From contig DMST01000338.1 in NCBI GenBank assembly GCA_003454975.1, forward strand, positions 19,015 to 32,213: 13,199 bases of DNA, read 5' to 3'. The first letter of the stretch is position 1, and every line of letters begins with the position of its first letter. The notes beneath the pieces were generated by a model, which was not told where the DNA came from, searched no databases, and was given only the letters and a program-made list of their open reading frames with translations. Shown piece after piece: positions 1-6,534 of this stretch. The stretch is from Cytophagales bacterium. Lineage in GTDB: Bacteria > Bacteroidota > Bacteroidia > Cytophagales > Cyclobacteriaceae. A program made the position numbers and the translations under genes.

Positions 1-906
1 ACGGGCCTCACGCCATTTATCTTTGTACACCCGTCCCAACAAACCATAGGTCTCACTACTGGGTCCTCTTTCTTTGATCAAATCTAACAGCATGCGCTCG
101 GCCGTTTCAAATTTGCCCATCCGGTTAAGGGCCAACGCAGTTTGCTCCCGCACAAATACCGTAGCCGCCAGGTGTTTGGGCATTCGCTTGTTTAGGTTAA
201 TCATAGCCTGATAATCTGCCACCCTCCGGTAAGCCAAAAACAGGTCCATGAGAACACTGGTATCCACGGCGTCCAACGTTTTACCCAAAGTCTTCTCAAA
301 CTTTTTCAGCTCAATTGCCTCTTCTTTATCCCCGTGGTCTTTCTCCTTCAGGGCAACCAGCTTTTCCCGCAGCTCCTGCGTCTGGTCTACTTGGTTGCGA
401 AATACTTCTGCGCTTTCTACCGACACATTCGGGTAGTTATCCAGCAGCTGATAGATGGGGCTGTCCATGGGCCGGGCTTCTCGGGCATGGATGAGCTTTT
501 GGGTTAAAAATTCCTTATCCTCTTCTACACGGGTGAGGTTGCCTTGGTCATCCATACCATAGGGGAAAGCACGAAGCAAGGAGACATCAAAGGGCAACCG
601 GGTAGACTCACTAAACATCATGAGGGTCGTTTCCGGCTTTTGGGCATGCCGTACTCCCAGCTCATAATACACATTAGGATTAGCTCCGGTAAGGTCTGAA
701 ACAGCAAAGTCACACAGCAGCAGCCGTTCGAACATGGGCTTGTGAATGATTCCGTCCGTTTGTTCCTCGTCAGCACGAATGGGATCTAATTCTGCTGCAT
801 AAATAGCGGGCTTGATGATTTCGTAATACACCGCATTGAAATCAACTACCATATCGCCCACCGGCTTCTGTCCAAAGGGCATGAGTACAAAGCATAGCGG
901 TTTCAT
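1..906 (-). CDS. Deoxyribohydrolase-like (TIR/NDT-type) domain plus TRAFs-binding/TPR-S region protein, partial at C terminus
   Basis: The frame starts at an ATG at 906 and stays open for 302 codons to the left edge, so the C terminus is missing. Residues 1-150 look like the nucleoside-deoxyribosyltransferase/deoxyribohydrolase fold: an opening strand ending in LMPFG (8-12), an acidic strand end CDFAVSDLTG (65-74), and NPNVYYELGVRHA (76-88), whose Glu82 sits where the family has its catalytic glutamate. A charged linker (about 165-205) leads into helical, TPR-like sequence ending in ETYGLLGRVYKDKW (285-298), typical of proteins annotated as TRAFs-binding domain. In animal ASK kinases the same two modules occur together, and Burroughs and Aravind described bacterial relatives as parts of NTP-dependent conflict systems. 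A role in cleaving a nucleotide or NAD-like signal is inference. The gene lies 116 bases behind namZ, so it could be read through or have its own weak promoter. The fold call is strong; substrate and partner are unknown. Confidence 0.85.
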   Translation of the reverse strand, partial: MKPLCFVLMPFGQKPVGDMVVDFNAVYYEIIKPAIYAAELDPIRADEEQTDGIIHKPMFERLLLCDFAVSDLTGANPNVYYELGVRHAQKPETTLMMFSESTRLPFDVSLLRAFPYGMDDQGNLTRVEEDKEFLTQKLIHAREARPMDSPIYQLLDNYPNVSVESAEVFRNQVDQTQELREKLVALKEKDHGDKEEAIELKKFEKTLGKTLDAVDTSVLMDLFLAYRRVADYQAMINLNKRMPKHLAATVFVREQTALALNRMGKFETAERMLLDLIKERGPSSETYGLLGRVYKDKWREAR

Positions 907-1022
907 AGAAAATAAAGGGGTTAGATTATTTGTATCGATTATTCACACTATAGACTCCAAAATATAGCGATTATCCAAGTCCTTTCCGGGATTTTGAAGA
1001 ATTGCTCAGAAAGGCGTATTCG

Positions 1023-2201
1023 CTACTCGAAGTCCGGATAAAGCAGGTATTGCTTCCGCATCAGTTTGTATGCCTGCAAGTCGGCTTCCCAACTCCACCG
1101 GATTTCCTCCTCGGAGAAATTTGCTGAAATCTGTTCGGCTAAATCCGGCGTGCCGGCCAATGTAGTGAAGAACGGCTCAAAAAAAGCATCACGCTCCGCC
1201 ACGGGCGTATGTTGGTACATTTCCATAATCACCCGTAAGGAGAAAGCCCGAGGAGCCTCTTCTTCTCGTAAATCTACCCCATAGCAATTCAGGTTTTGGT
1301 GCTTGGGATGGGTAGCCTTTCCAGGAATGCTAACGGGCCGAAAGGAGAATTCGCCGTAGTCTTTTGATGGAAAACCCACCACTTGAAAAGGCCATGCGGT
1401 ACCTCGCCCCACACTGATAGGGGTACCCTCTAGCAAGCACAAAGAAGGATACCAAAGGATGCTTTGCTGATTTGGCAGATTGGGCGATGGGGCTATCGGC
1501 AAACGATACGGTTGACTGTGATCCCATCCTTGTAATTGGATCACCGTAAGATCGCACACTTTGCTGTCGGCCAGCCAGCCTTCTCCGTTGATCATTTGCG
1601 CTAACTCCCCCACCGTAAGGCCGTGAACGACGGGTATAGGGTGCATGGCCACAAAACTTTGGTATGCAGGATGGCGCACTGGCCCATCCACGTAGTCCCC
1701 ATTAGGATTGGGCCGATCCATTACCACCACCCGCTTGTCATTTTCGGCACAGGCCTCCATCACGTAGTGCATGGTACTGATGTAGGTATAGAACCTGGCT
1801 CCTACGTCCTGGATATCGAACACCACTACGTCCAAGCCAGCCAGTATTTCCGCCGAAGGTTTTTTGTTGCGTCCATACAATGACACAATAGACAGTCCTG
1901 TATCAGGATCCGTTCCGTCATCAATCCGCGCCCCGGCGTCGGCCTCCCCCCGAAATCCATGTTCAGGTGCAAAAACGGTTACCACATCAATACCTTCAGC
2001 CAGCATTAAGTCCACCAAATGCTGCTCTCCTACGGTACTGGTAGGATTCACCACCAAGCCTACCCGCTGGCCTTCCACAAGGGGTTTCCAAACCGAGATG
2101 CGCGCGGCCCCTACCGTTACAGGTTGGGCTACCATGAAAATGGGAGTAATGAGCAACAGAACGGACAGCACGAAAAATCGCATAAAGGATGAAGATGACA
2201 T
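1023..2201 (-). CDS. namZ: Exo-beta-N-acetylmuramidase NamZ family (DUF1343), exported
   Basis: This is a member of the DUF1343 family, whose characterised members (Tannerella forsythia and Bacillus subtilis NamZ) release terminal N-acetylmuramic acid from peptidoglycan fragments. Numbered from the ATG at 2201 (392 residues), family blocks are NPTST (52-56), EHGFRGEADAGA (80-91), FDIQDVGARFYTY (128-140) and DRPNPNG (162-168); the Glu-His of the second block is the likely active-site region. The N terminus carries a hydrophobic export signal ending ...IFMVA before QP, so the protein is probably periplasmic. Three ATGs are possible: 2228, 2201 and 2183. The 2228 start puts an acidic residue and an extra hydrophobic run before the signal and is least likely; 2183 gives the most compact signal peptide and also fits the promoter box at 2207-2214. 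It lies directly downstream of the sulfotransferase gene on the same strand. Family and role are well supported; the exact start is not. Confidence 0.9.
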   Translation of the reverse strand: MSSSSFMRFFVLSVLLLITPIFMVAQPVTVGAARISVWKPLVEGQRVGLVVNPTSTVGEQHLVDLMLAEGIDVVTVFAPEHGFRGEADAGARIDDGTDPDTGLSIVSLYGRNKKPSAEILAGLDVVVFDIQDVGARFYTYISTMHYVMEACAENDKRVVVMDRPNPNGDYVDGPVRHPAYQSFVAMHPIPVVHGLTVGELAQMINGEGWLADSKVCDLTVIQLQGWDHSQPYRLPIAPSPNLPNQQSILWYPSLCLLEGTPISVGRGTAWPFQVVGFPSKDYGEFSFRPVSIPGKATHPKHQNLNCYGVDLREEEAPRAFSLRVIMEMYQHTPVAERDAFFEPFFTTLAGTPDLAEQISANFSEEEIRWSWEADLQAYKLMRKQYLLYPDFE

Positions 2202-2206
2202 AGTGT

Positions 2207-2214
2207 CAAATATA
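2207..2214 (-). promoter_or_regulatory. Candidate -7 box of a promoter for namZ
   Basis: Read on the minus strand this is TATATTTG, an exact match to the Bacteroidota -7 consensus TAnnTTTG. A TTG lies 16 bases upstream, shorter than the usual spacing of about 19-21, so only half the promoter is convincing. Transcription from it would begin close to 2201, which would favour the ATG at 2183 as the namZ start. Confidence 0.4.
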
Positions 2215-2235
2215 ATGGCAAAGGTCATTCCAAAC

Positions 2236-2982
2236 CTAGTAGGGGGCAGGCTCTGGAAACCAAGACCGTGCTTCTTCGGCGTTAGAAATCAACGCCGCCA
2301 ACGGCTCAGGATTTTGCCGAGTAAGCAGAGAAAACAGAATTTTTTGCCGCACCCCCAAAGCTGCCTGCAAACCCGTTAGCAGTTGGTCCGGCTTGGCCAC
2401 CAGATCCTCATAGGCAATAGGAAACACCCGATGGTGCAACAACTGCTCAGCCACCCAAGCATTGGCATTTTCTATCTCCGTCATGTAGTCACGAAAAGGG
2501 GCCTCCTCGATCAGCATCTTAGGGGTAGTTTGAGGGAAACGCCTCCAGTCATTCCAATGCCCTGTAAGCCAGGCTTTCTGTTCGGAAATATAGGCACGCA
2601 ATACATCGCTCCGCGTAAGATGGATAACAAGAATGCCAGGATCATTCACCAACTCGGAGACCAAAGGTTGAAACTGGGAATCTGAACGATAACTATAAAA
2701 TAGTTTACAGCCCACCGCTCCAGTCCATTTTGGCATCGACCGAAAGACATCTTTCTTTAAAGTACATTTTTCGCCAGCCTGAATAAGCTCACGAGGTCGC
2801 TCCCCCATGGAAAAAATATGAGGATGAGAATTCAGATAAGTATGCAACAAAGTAGAACCGGTACGGGGGGCACTTAAAATAACAAACCGGGTGTAATTCT
2901 CTCCACGCAAAACCGACCACTTTTCACGTGCCTGTTTTTGTCGTAAAATCCACTGTGTATTCCAATACTCCCTAGTCCACAT
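2236..2982 (-). CDS. PAPS-dependent sulfotransferase
   Basis: A cytosolic-type sulfotransferase of 248 residues, expected to move a sulfuryl group from 3'-phosphoadenosine-5'-phosphosulfate to a hydroxyl or amine of an unknown acceptor. The 5'-phosphosulfate-binding loop is APRTGSTLLHTYLNSHP (38-54), with Arg40, Thr41, Gly42, Ser43 and Thr44 in the usual places. The 3'-phosphate-binding strand and helix are VIHLTRSDVLRAYIS (119-133), with Arg124 and Ser133. YEDL (191-194) is a further block common in bacterial members. There is no signal peptide or membrane segment, and the length is normal for a compact bacterial sulfotransferase. The stop is 7 bases before the longest namZ frame and 34 before the preferred namZ ATG, so the two are probably co-transcribed. 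The acceptor cannot be read from the sequence; a cell-envelope sugar or lipid is one guess based only on the neighbour. Confidence 0.88.
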   Translation of the reverse strand: MWTREYWNTQWILRQKQAREKWSVLRGENYTRFVILSAPRTGSTLLHTYLNSHPHIFSMGERPRELIQAGEKCTLKKDVFRSMPKWTGAVGCKLFYSYRSDSQFQPLVSELVNDPGILVIHLTRSDVLRAYISEQKAWLTGHWNDWRRFPQTTPKMLIEEAPFRDYMTEIENANAWVAEQLLHHRVFPIAYEDLVAKPDQLLTGLQAALGVRQKILFSLLTRQNPEPLAALISNAEEARSWFPEPAPY

Positions 2983-3013
2983 TTACAGCCTATTTTCTTT
3001 TGGTAATACTCGA

Positions 3014-3021
3014 CAAAACTA
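3014..3021 (-). promoter_or_regulatory. Candidate -7 box upstream of the sulfotransferase gene
   Basis: Minus-strand TAGTTTTG matches TAnnTTTG exactly and lies 31 bases before the ATG at 2982, giving a leader of about 25 bases. No good TTG is present at the expected distance of about 19-21 bases; the nearest one is 13 bases upstream. It would drive the sulfotransferase and probably namZ. Confidence 0.42.
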
Positions 3022-3175
3022 TGGGAATATGCACCAACCTTACCCTAGAATTAGGCAGCTTTCGCCCCAGATTATTCGTGTAACTTTTTCCAACAATCAC
3101 TCCAAAATAACCAAAGAACAAGCAACTAATGCCACATTATACTAGAAAAAACCACATTTCAATTATACACACCCC

Positions 3176-3206
3176 TTTACAGTTCATGTGATTTTTCTTA
3201 TTTTTG
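3176..3206 (+). promoter_or_regulatory. Candidate Bacteroidota-type promoter for the 96-residue protein
   Basis: The -7 box TATTTTTG (3199-3206) fits TAnnTTTG exactly. A TTT (3176-3178), one base off the TTG of the -33 element, lies 20 bases upstream. The predicted transcript would begin near 3212, leaving about 24 bases before the ATG at 3236. The rest of the gap 2983-3235 is A+T-rich and shows no other gene-like feature. Confidence 0.5.
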
Positions 3207-3235
3207 AAACACAATATTAACCTGACTTTTTAATC

Positions 3236-3526
3236 ATGTCTATTCAAAATAGTATTATTAAACATCTCTCTCAACCACCGAACCTTCACTACGCTGAGAA
3301 GATTTTTTCCAGACAATTTGGCAAAGAAAAAGCCAAGGCCATATTAGACAAAAGCTGCCATGCATGTAATGTCTCTGGCAAGGCCAACTCCGTATCGCAC
3401 CTGGAATTATTATACAAACACCTGTCTACCCAAGAGGGAAAGATAGGGGTGTATGGCTATTCACTACTTGTGATGCTGAAATCCTACACCAACCTTCAAG
3501 TTTTCTCACAAACTCTATCCCGTTAA
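3236..3526 (+). CDS. Small hypothetical protein, 96 residues
   Basis: I do not recognise this protein. It is probably a real gene because it has a good -7 box at the right distance, a start at the first ATG after it, and an even, globular-looking composition. It has no signal peptide. The first half looks helical and basic (IIKHLSQPP near the start, then a Phe/Lys-rich stretch), and there is a Cys-His-Ala-Cys pair (about 41-44) that could bind a metal or form a disulfide but lacks the histidine of a haem site. The C-terminal third has a hydrophobic run (GYSLLVMLKSY, about 74-84) too short to be a confident membrane helix. It ends 93 bases before the response regulator on the same strand, so the two could be co-transcribed. 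Its DNA is more A+T-rich than the genes around it. Confidence 0.6.
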   Translation: MSIQNSIIKHLSQPPNLHYAEKIFSRQFGKEKAKAILDKSCHACNVSGKANSVSHLELLYKHLSTQEGKIGVYGYSLLVMLKSYTNLQVFSQTLSR

Positions 3527-3619
3527 GAATTACGACATTTTTCAACTTCAAATTCAACGACTTCTTGGCAGTGGGCACAAAAATACACATGTTAGCCTGG
3601 GCATTAACGGTTTGGATGT

Positions 3620-4342
3620 ATGCGTACCCTCATCATCGACGACGATGAAAAAGCCCTCATGGCGCTCAAGTTCTATCTCGACAATTACTTTCCATGGGTA
3701 GAATTGGTTGGCACTGCCGCCAATGTCACCGACGGTAGGGCGGCCATCATGCAGCACCAACCTGACTTGGTCTTTTTAGACATCGAGATGCCCGACGGCT
3801 TGGGGGTAGATTTGTTAGAGAAGTTTAAGCAGCGCGACTTTGAAGTAGTCTATACTACTGGCCACGAGGAATATGCCTTAAGGGCAATCAAGCAACGGGC
3901 TTTTGATTATCTACTCAAACCCATAGACTTGGACGATCTACAAGCTGCCCTGGAGGATATTCGAAAAAGAAGAGTCTCTTCTCCCTCGCCAGAATCTCTG
4001 TCCATCCATTATCCAGAACGGCTCGCCGTTCCACAAAAAACGGGATTGGAGTTGGTGCCTGTAGTAGAAATCATGCACATAAATGCCGACGGAGGCTATA
4101 CCAAGCTTTGTACTAGTCAAGGGAAGCAATACACTTCTTCGCACAATCTAAAGCATTGGGAAGAGCAATTGAATCCCCAAGACTTCTTCCGCTGCCACCA
4201 TGCACATTTGGTTCAACTACGGTACGTGCGCCACATTACTTCGGAGGGCGGCTACACCGCCACCCTCACCAACGGCACCAAGATCGAAATTTCCCGCCGG
4301 CGCTTTTCAGATTTCCAACAGGCATTATTAGGCCATAATTAG
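3620..4342 (+). CDS. LytR/AlgR-family response regulator (receiver plus LytTR DNA-binding domain)
   Basis: A 240-residue two-component regulator. The receiver (1-118) has the acidic cluster Asp7-Asp8-Asp9, the phosphoacceptor Asp54 in VFLDIEMPDG, Thr80 at the end of strand 4 (VVYTTGH) and Lys100 in LLKP, so every residue needed for phosphorylation is present. A proline/serine-rich linker (about 119-130) joins it to a LytTR domain (about 135-238) with HINADGGYTKL and FFRCHHAHLVQLRYV, the pattern of LytTR proteins that bind paired direct repeats in promoters. Start at the ATG at 3620; another ATG four bases earlier is out of frame. In this phylum the partner is normally an adjacent LytS/YehU-like histidine kinase, but none lies in this window, so the regulator is an orphan as far as can be seen. 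Its targets are unknown; the 96-residue gene upstream and the MFS gene downstream are the nearest candidates. Confidence 0.93.
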   Translation: MRTLIIDDDEKALMALKFYLDNYFPWVELVGTAANVTDGRAAIMQHQPDLVFLDIEMPDGLGVDLLEKFKQRDFEVVYTTGHEEYALRAIKQRAFDYLLKPIDLDDLQAALEDIRKRRVSSPSPESLSIHYPERLAVPQKTGLELVPVVEIMHINADGGYTKLCTSQGKQYTSSHNLKHWEEQLNPQDFFRCHHAHLVQLRYVRHITSEGGYTATLTNGTKIEISRRRFSDFQQALLGHN

Positions 4343-4359
4343 ACAGCCCGACTTCCGAT

Positions 4360-4388
4360 CTTGAGGTCTTGGCTAAAAAGCCATCAAG
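4360..4388 (+). terminator. Stem-loop after the response regulator gene
   Basis: A two-part hairpin: CTTGA (4360-4364) pairs with TCAAG (4384-4388), and TGGCT (4370-4374) pairs with AGCCA (4379-4383) around an AAAA loop, with a 5-base bulge on the left side. It starts 17 bases after the stop at 4342. There is no T-run behind it, so it may be an mRNA 3' end structure rather than a true intrinsic terminator. Confidence 0.35.
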
Positions 4389-4415
4389 GAAACCTATCCA
4401 TCCTGCCTGAGGTTG

Positions 4416-4423
4416 TACCTTCG
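4416..4423 (+). promoter_or_regulatory. Candidate -7 box for the MFS exporter gene
   Basis: TACCTTCG differs from TAnnTTTG at one base and is identical to the better-supported box before the DUF1573 gene (11773-11780). No clear TTG lies at -33. If it is used, transcription begins near 4430, which rules out the TTG codon at 4413 as translation start and favours the GTG at 4446. Confidence 0.35.
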
Positions 4424-4445
4424 TTCTCACTCTGAAACTATACGC

Positions 4446-5690
4446 GTGTCCCAAGTAGCCACCAAGCCTGCGCTCAAGCTCAGCGAATTTATTCCGATGA
4501 TGGCCCTGCTCACCTCTTTGGTGGCCCTCTCCATCGACGCCATGCTTCCGGCCCTCACCATCATCGGTGAAGATCTACGAGTAGCCGACCCCAACGCCCC
4601 CCAACTTATCATCAGTATGATCTTTTTGGGTATGTCCATCGGGCAGGCAGTGTTTGGCACTCTGTCGGATAGCTATGGCCGCAAACCCACAGTCTATTTC
4701 GGGATGGTCATCTTTATCGCCGGTTGCCTTATTTCCTGGACCGCCCCTACCCTCAATCTGCTTTTGGCAGGCCGGGTATTGCAAGGCTTTGGCGTGTCAG
4801 GGCCCCGGGTGGTGGTATTGGCGCTCGTGCGTGACCAATACTCTGGCAACCGGATGGCCAAGATCATGTCTTACGTCATGATGGTGTTCATCATGATTCC
4901 TACCGTGGCTCCTGCCTTAGGCCAGGGCATCATGTACTTGGCCGATTGGCGCAGCATCTTCCTGGTTTTCATCGCCATAGGACTCATAGCAGGAGGCTGG
5001 TTTGCCGTTCGTCAGCCGGAGACCTTACTGGGCGAAGATCGTAAGCCCTTGCGGTGGCAAACCATTGGCTATGCGCTGAAGGAAATTTTTAGTAACCGGG
5101 TGGCCTTTGGCTATACCATTGCCGCCGGACTTATCTCTGGCGCCTTCCTTGGGTTCCTTACCTCTATCGAACCCATTCTAAAGCGGCAATACGGCATGGA
5201 AGAGGCCTTTGCGGGATATTTTGCGATGTGTGCCTTGTTTATTGGCAGCGCCTCCTTTGTGAATAGTAGACTGGTAGAGCGCCTGGGCATGCAGCGTCTC
5301 AGTCAGCTGGCGGTAACAGCCATGACGGTACTTGCTTTGGGGTTCTTAGCTTACCTATTGCTGGTAGACCGTAACCCAGCCTTATGGACCTTGATGCCTT
5401 ACTTATTCGCCACCTTGTTCTGTGTGGGCATCATGTTTGGCAATCTCAACTCCCTAGCCATGGAGCCTATGGGCCATATTGCGGGCATAGGTGCCTCGGT
5501 AGTCTCAGCCATGGGTACACTAATAGCCTTTCCATTTAGCATCATCATTGGACAAGCCTACGATGGTTCTTCAGCACCCATGGTACAAGGGTTTGCCTTT
5601 ATGGGGCTTACTACCCTTTTACTGATGCGTTTTATTGAAGCTGGCCGCAAAAAAGTACCCAGCCCCAAAGCCCAGGGCCATCGCACGTGA
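4446..5690 (+). CDS. Bcr/CflA-type major facilitator superfamily drug exporter (DHA1 group)
   Basis: An inner-membrane proton-coupled exporter of the 12-helix DHA1 group; characterised relatives export bicyclomycin, sulfonamides or chloramphenicol, and the substrate here is unknown. TM1 carries the group's SIDAMLPAL block (motif D1 region). The loop between TM2 and TM3 has the MFS motif A as GTLSDSYGRKPT, and TM4 begins GRVLQGFGVSGPRVVVLALVRD, with the conserved loop arginine. TM5 ends in a motif-C-like VAPALGQG. About twelve hydrophobic segments are spread over the whole length, as expected for this family. The frame opens with a TTG at 4413, but that codon falls in the putative promoter box, so the GTG at 4446 (414 residues) is preferred; the ATG at 4497 would leave almost nothing before TM1. 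No MarR- or TetR-type repressor adjoins it. The C terminus is short, basic and cytoplasmic. Confidence 0.93.
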   Translation: MSQVATKPALKLSEFIPMMALLTSLVALSIDAMLPALTIIGEDLRVADPNAPQLIISMIFLGMSIGQAVFGTLSDSYGRKPTVYFGMVIFIAGCLISWTAPTLNLLLAGRVLQGFGVSGPRVVVLALVRDQYSGNRMAKIMSYVMMVFIMIPTVAPALGQGIMYLADWRSIFLVFIAIGLIAGGWFAVRQPETLLGEDRKPLRWQTIGYALKEIFSNRVAFGYTIAAGLISGAFLGFLTSIEPILKRQYGMEEAFAGYFAMCALFIGSASFVNSRLVERLGMQRLSQLAVTAMTVLALGFLAYLLLVDRNPALWTLMPYLFATLFCVGIMFGNLNSLAMEPMGHIAGIGASVVSAMGTLIAFPFSIIIGQAYDGSSAPMVQGFAFMGLTTLLLMRFIEAGRKKVPSPKAQGHRT

Positions 5691-5726
5691 TGACTCTGCT
5701 ATAGCAGACTCTAGAAAAGGCCCTGG
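5672..5726 (+). terminator. Nested stem-loops at the 3' end of the MFS gene
   Basis: CCAGGGCC (5672-5679, still inside the coding sequence) pairs perfectly with GGCCCTGG (5719-5726). Inside the loop lies the 14-base palindrome TCTGCTATAGCAGA (5695-5708), immediately after the stop codon. No T-run follows, so it is not a textbook intrinsic terminator, but the arrangement suggests an mRNA 3' end structure. Confidence 0.4.
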
Positions 5727-5849
5727 ATCAGTAAAGAGAATTGTTGATTGCCACTACTAAAGGCCTGAATTCAAATCAATTTCAAACCCATACCGTACAG
5801 GGCAGGGAACCTACTACCTATAAAGGGGCTGCTTAGAAAGAAAAACTGT

Positions 5850-6520
5850 GTCTCCATATAATATACAGGCAGCGGACCCTTCGCTACTTTGGTTCTGCCC
5901 GTTCTTATTCACTTTGGCCCGTCAAGGTGGAAGGCCACTCTATTGGAAACAGATACGCCTTCCGTACAGCATGCCACCGGATTGATTCAGGAATTGGGAC
6001 TAGTGGCCAGTATTACTGGCATTCATCATACGGATGCCGCCCAATGGAAAGTACCAAAAGCCCACCTTGCAGACCTTGTAGAGACAGAAAAAATGGCTAT
6101 TGAGCTCCGAATGTAACCTCAGGTGGTTATGCTACCCAGTTGATGAATCAGCTACCTACAGGTAGGGTGCTTATCCCGGAACAGGTCAACCTAACCGTGG
6201 GACATTCCTCTTTAGATAGCCTATTGGACTACTGCCAAAAGAGTGAGCTAGATTTTACTTAGCAGTTTTTCCAATTAAGCGCCCAAACCCAATTGGAAGA
6301 ACGCCCTTACCCACCCACATTCGTCACCCTGCACCCGGCCAAGATATGCTTTGGATCTTCTCCATACCATCACCCCATACAAGGAGCCACTGATAAGCGG
6401 GGGGACACAGAACTTACCTACCCACTTGTACTAGAACCGTGCTTGGCAAGACGGGAAATCCTCCCATACCCTTTGCTTATAAGACACGCACCACCCCGCG
6501 AATTCCTTCCTCCCCCTTAG
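5850..6520 (+). pseudogene. Decayed coding sequence, family not recognised
   Basis: The gap 5691-6534 holds no intact gene, but its middle reads like broken protein-coding DNA. A frame open to the TAA at 6114-6116 includes GLIQELGLVASITGIHHTD and ends KMAIELRM. A second frame, starting in the overlap near 6104, continues with SGGYATQLMNQLPTGRVLIP and VNLTVGHSSLDSLLDYC, meets an in-frame TAG at 6260-6262, then runs on as QFFQLSAQTQLEERPYPP until a TAG just before 6521. One frameshift and one nonsense change would join these into a single product of roughly 200 residues. The only possible start for the first frame seen here is a TTG at 5889. The LTVGHSSLDSLLDYC stretch faintly recalls the short STN domain of TonB-linked proteins, but this is a guess. 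The limits given are approximate. An alternative is that these are chance open frames in non-coding DNA. Confidence 0.4.
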
Positions 6521-6534
6521 CGTACCAGAGGGCA

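Noticed and set aside
1864..2379. 171-codon open frame on the plus strand
   Set aside because: It lies antisense to namZ and the sulfotransferase gene, both of which have clear family motifs; its composition (Pro/Arg/Ser-rich) is typical of a shadow frame.
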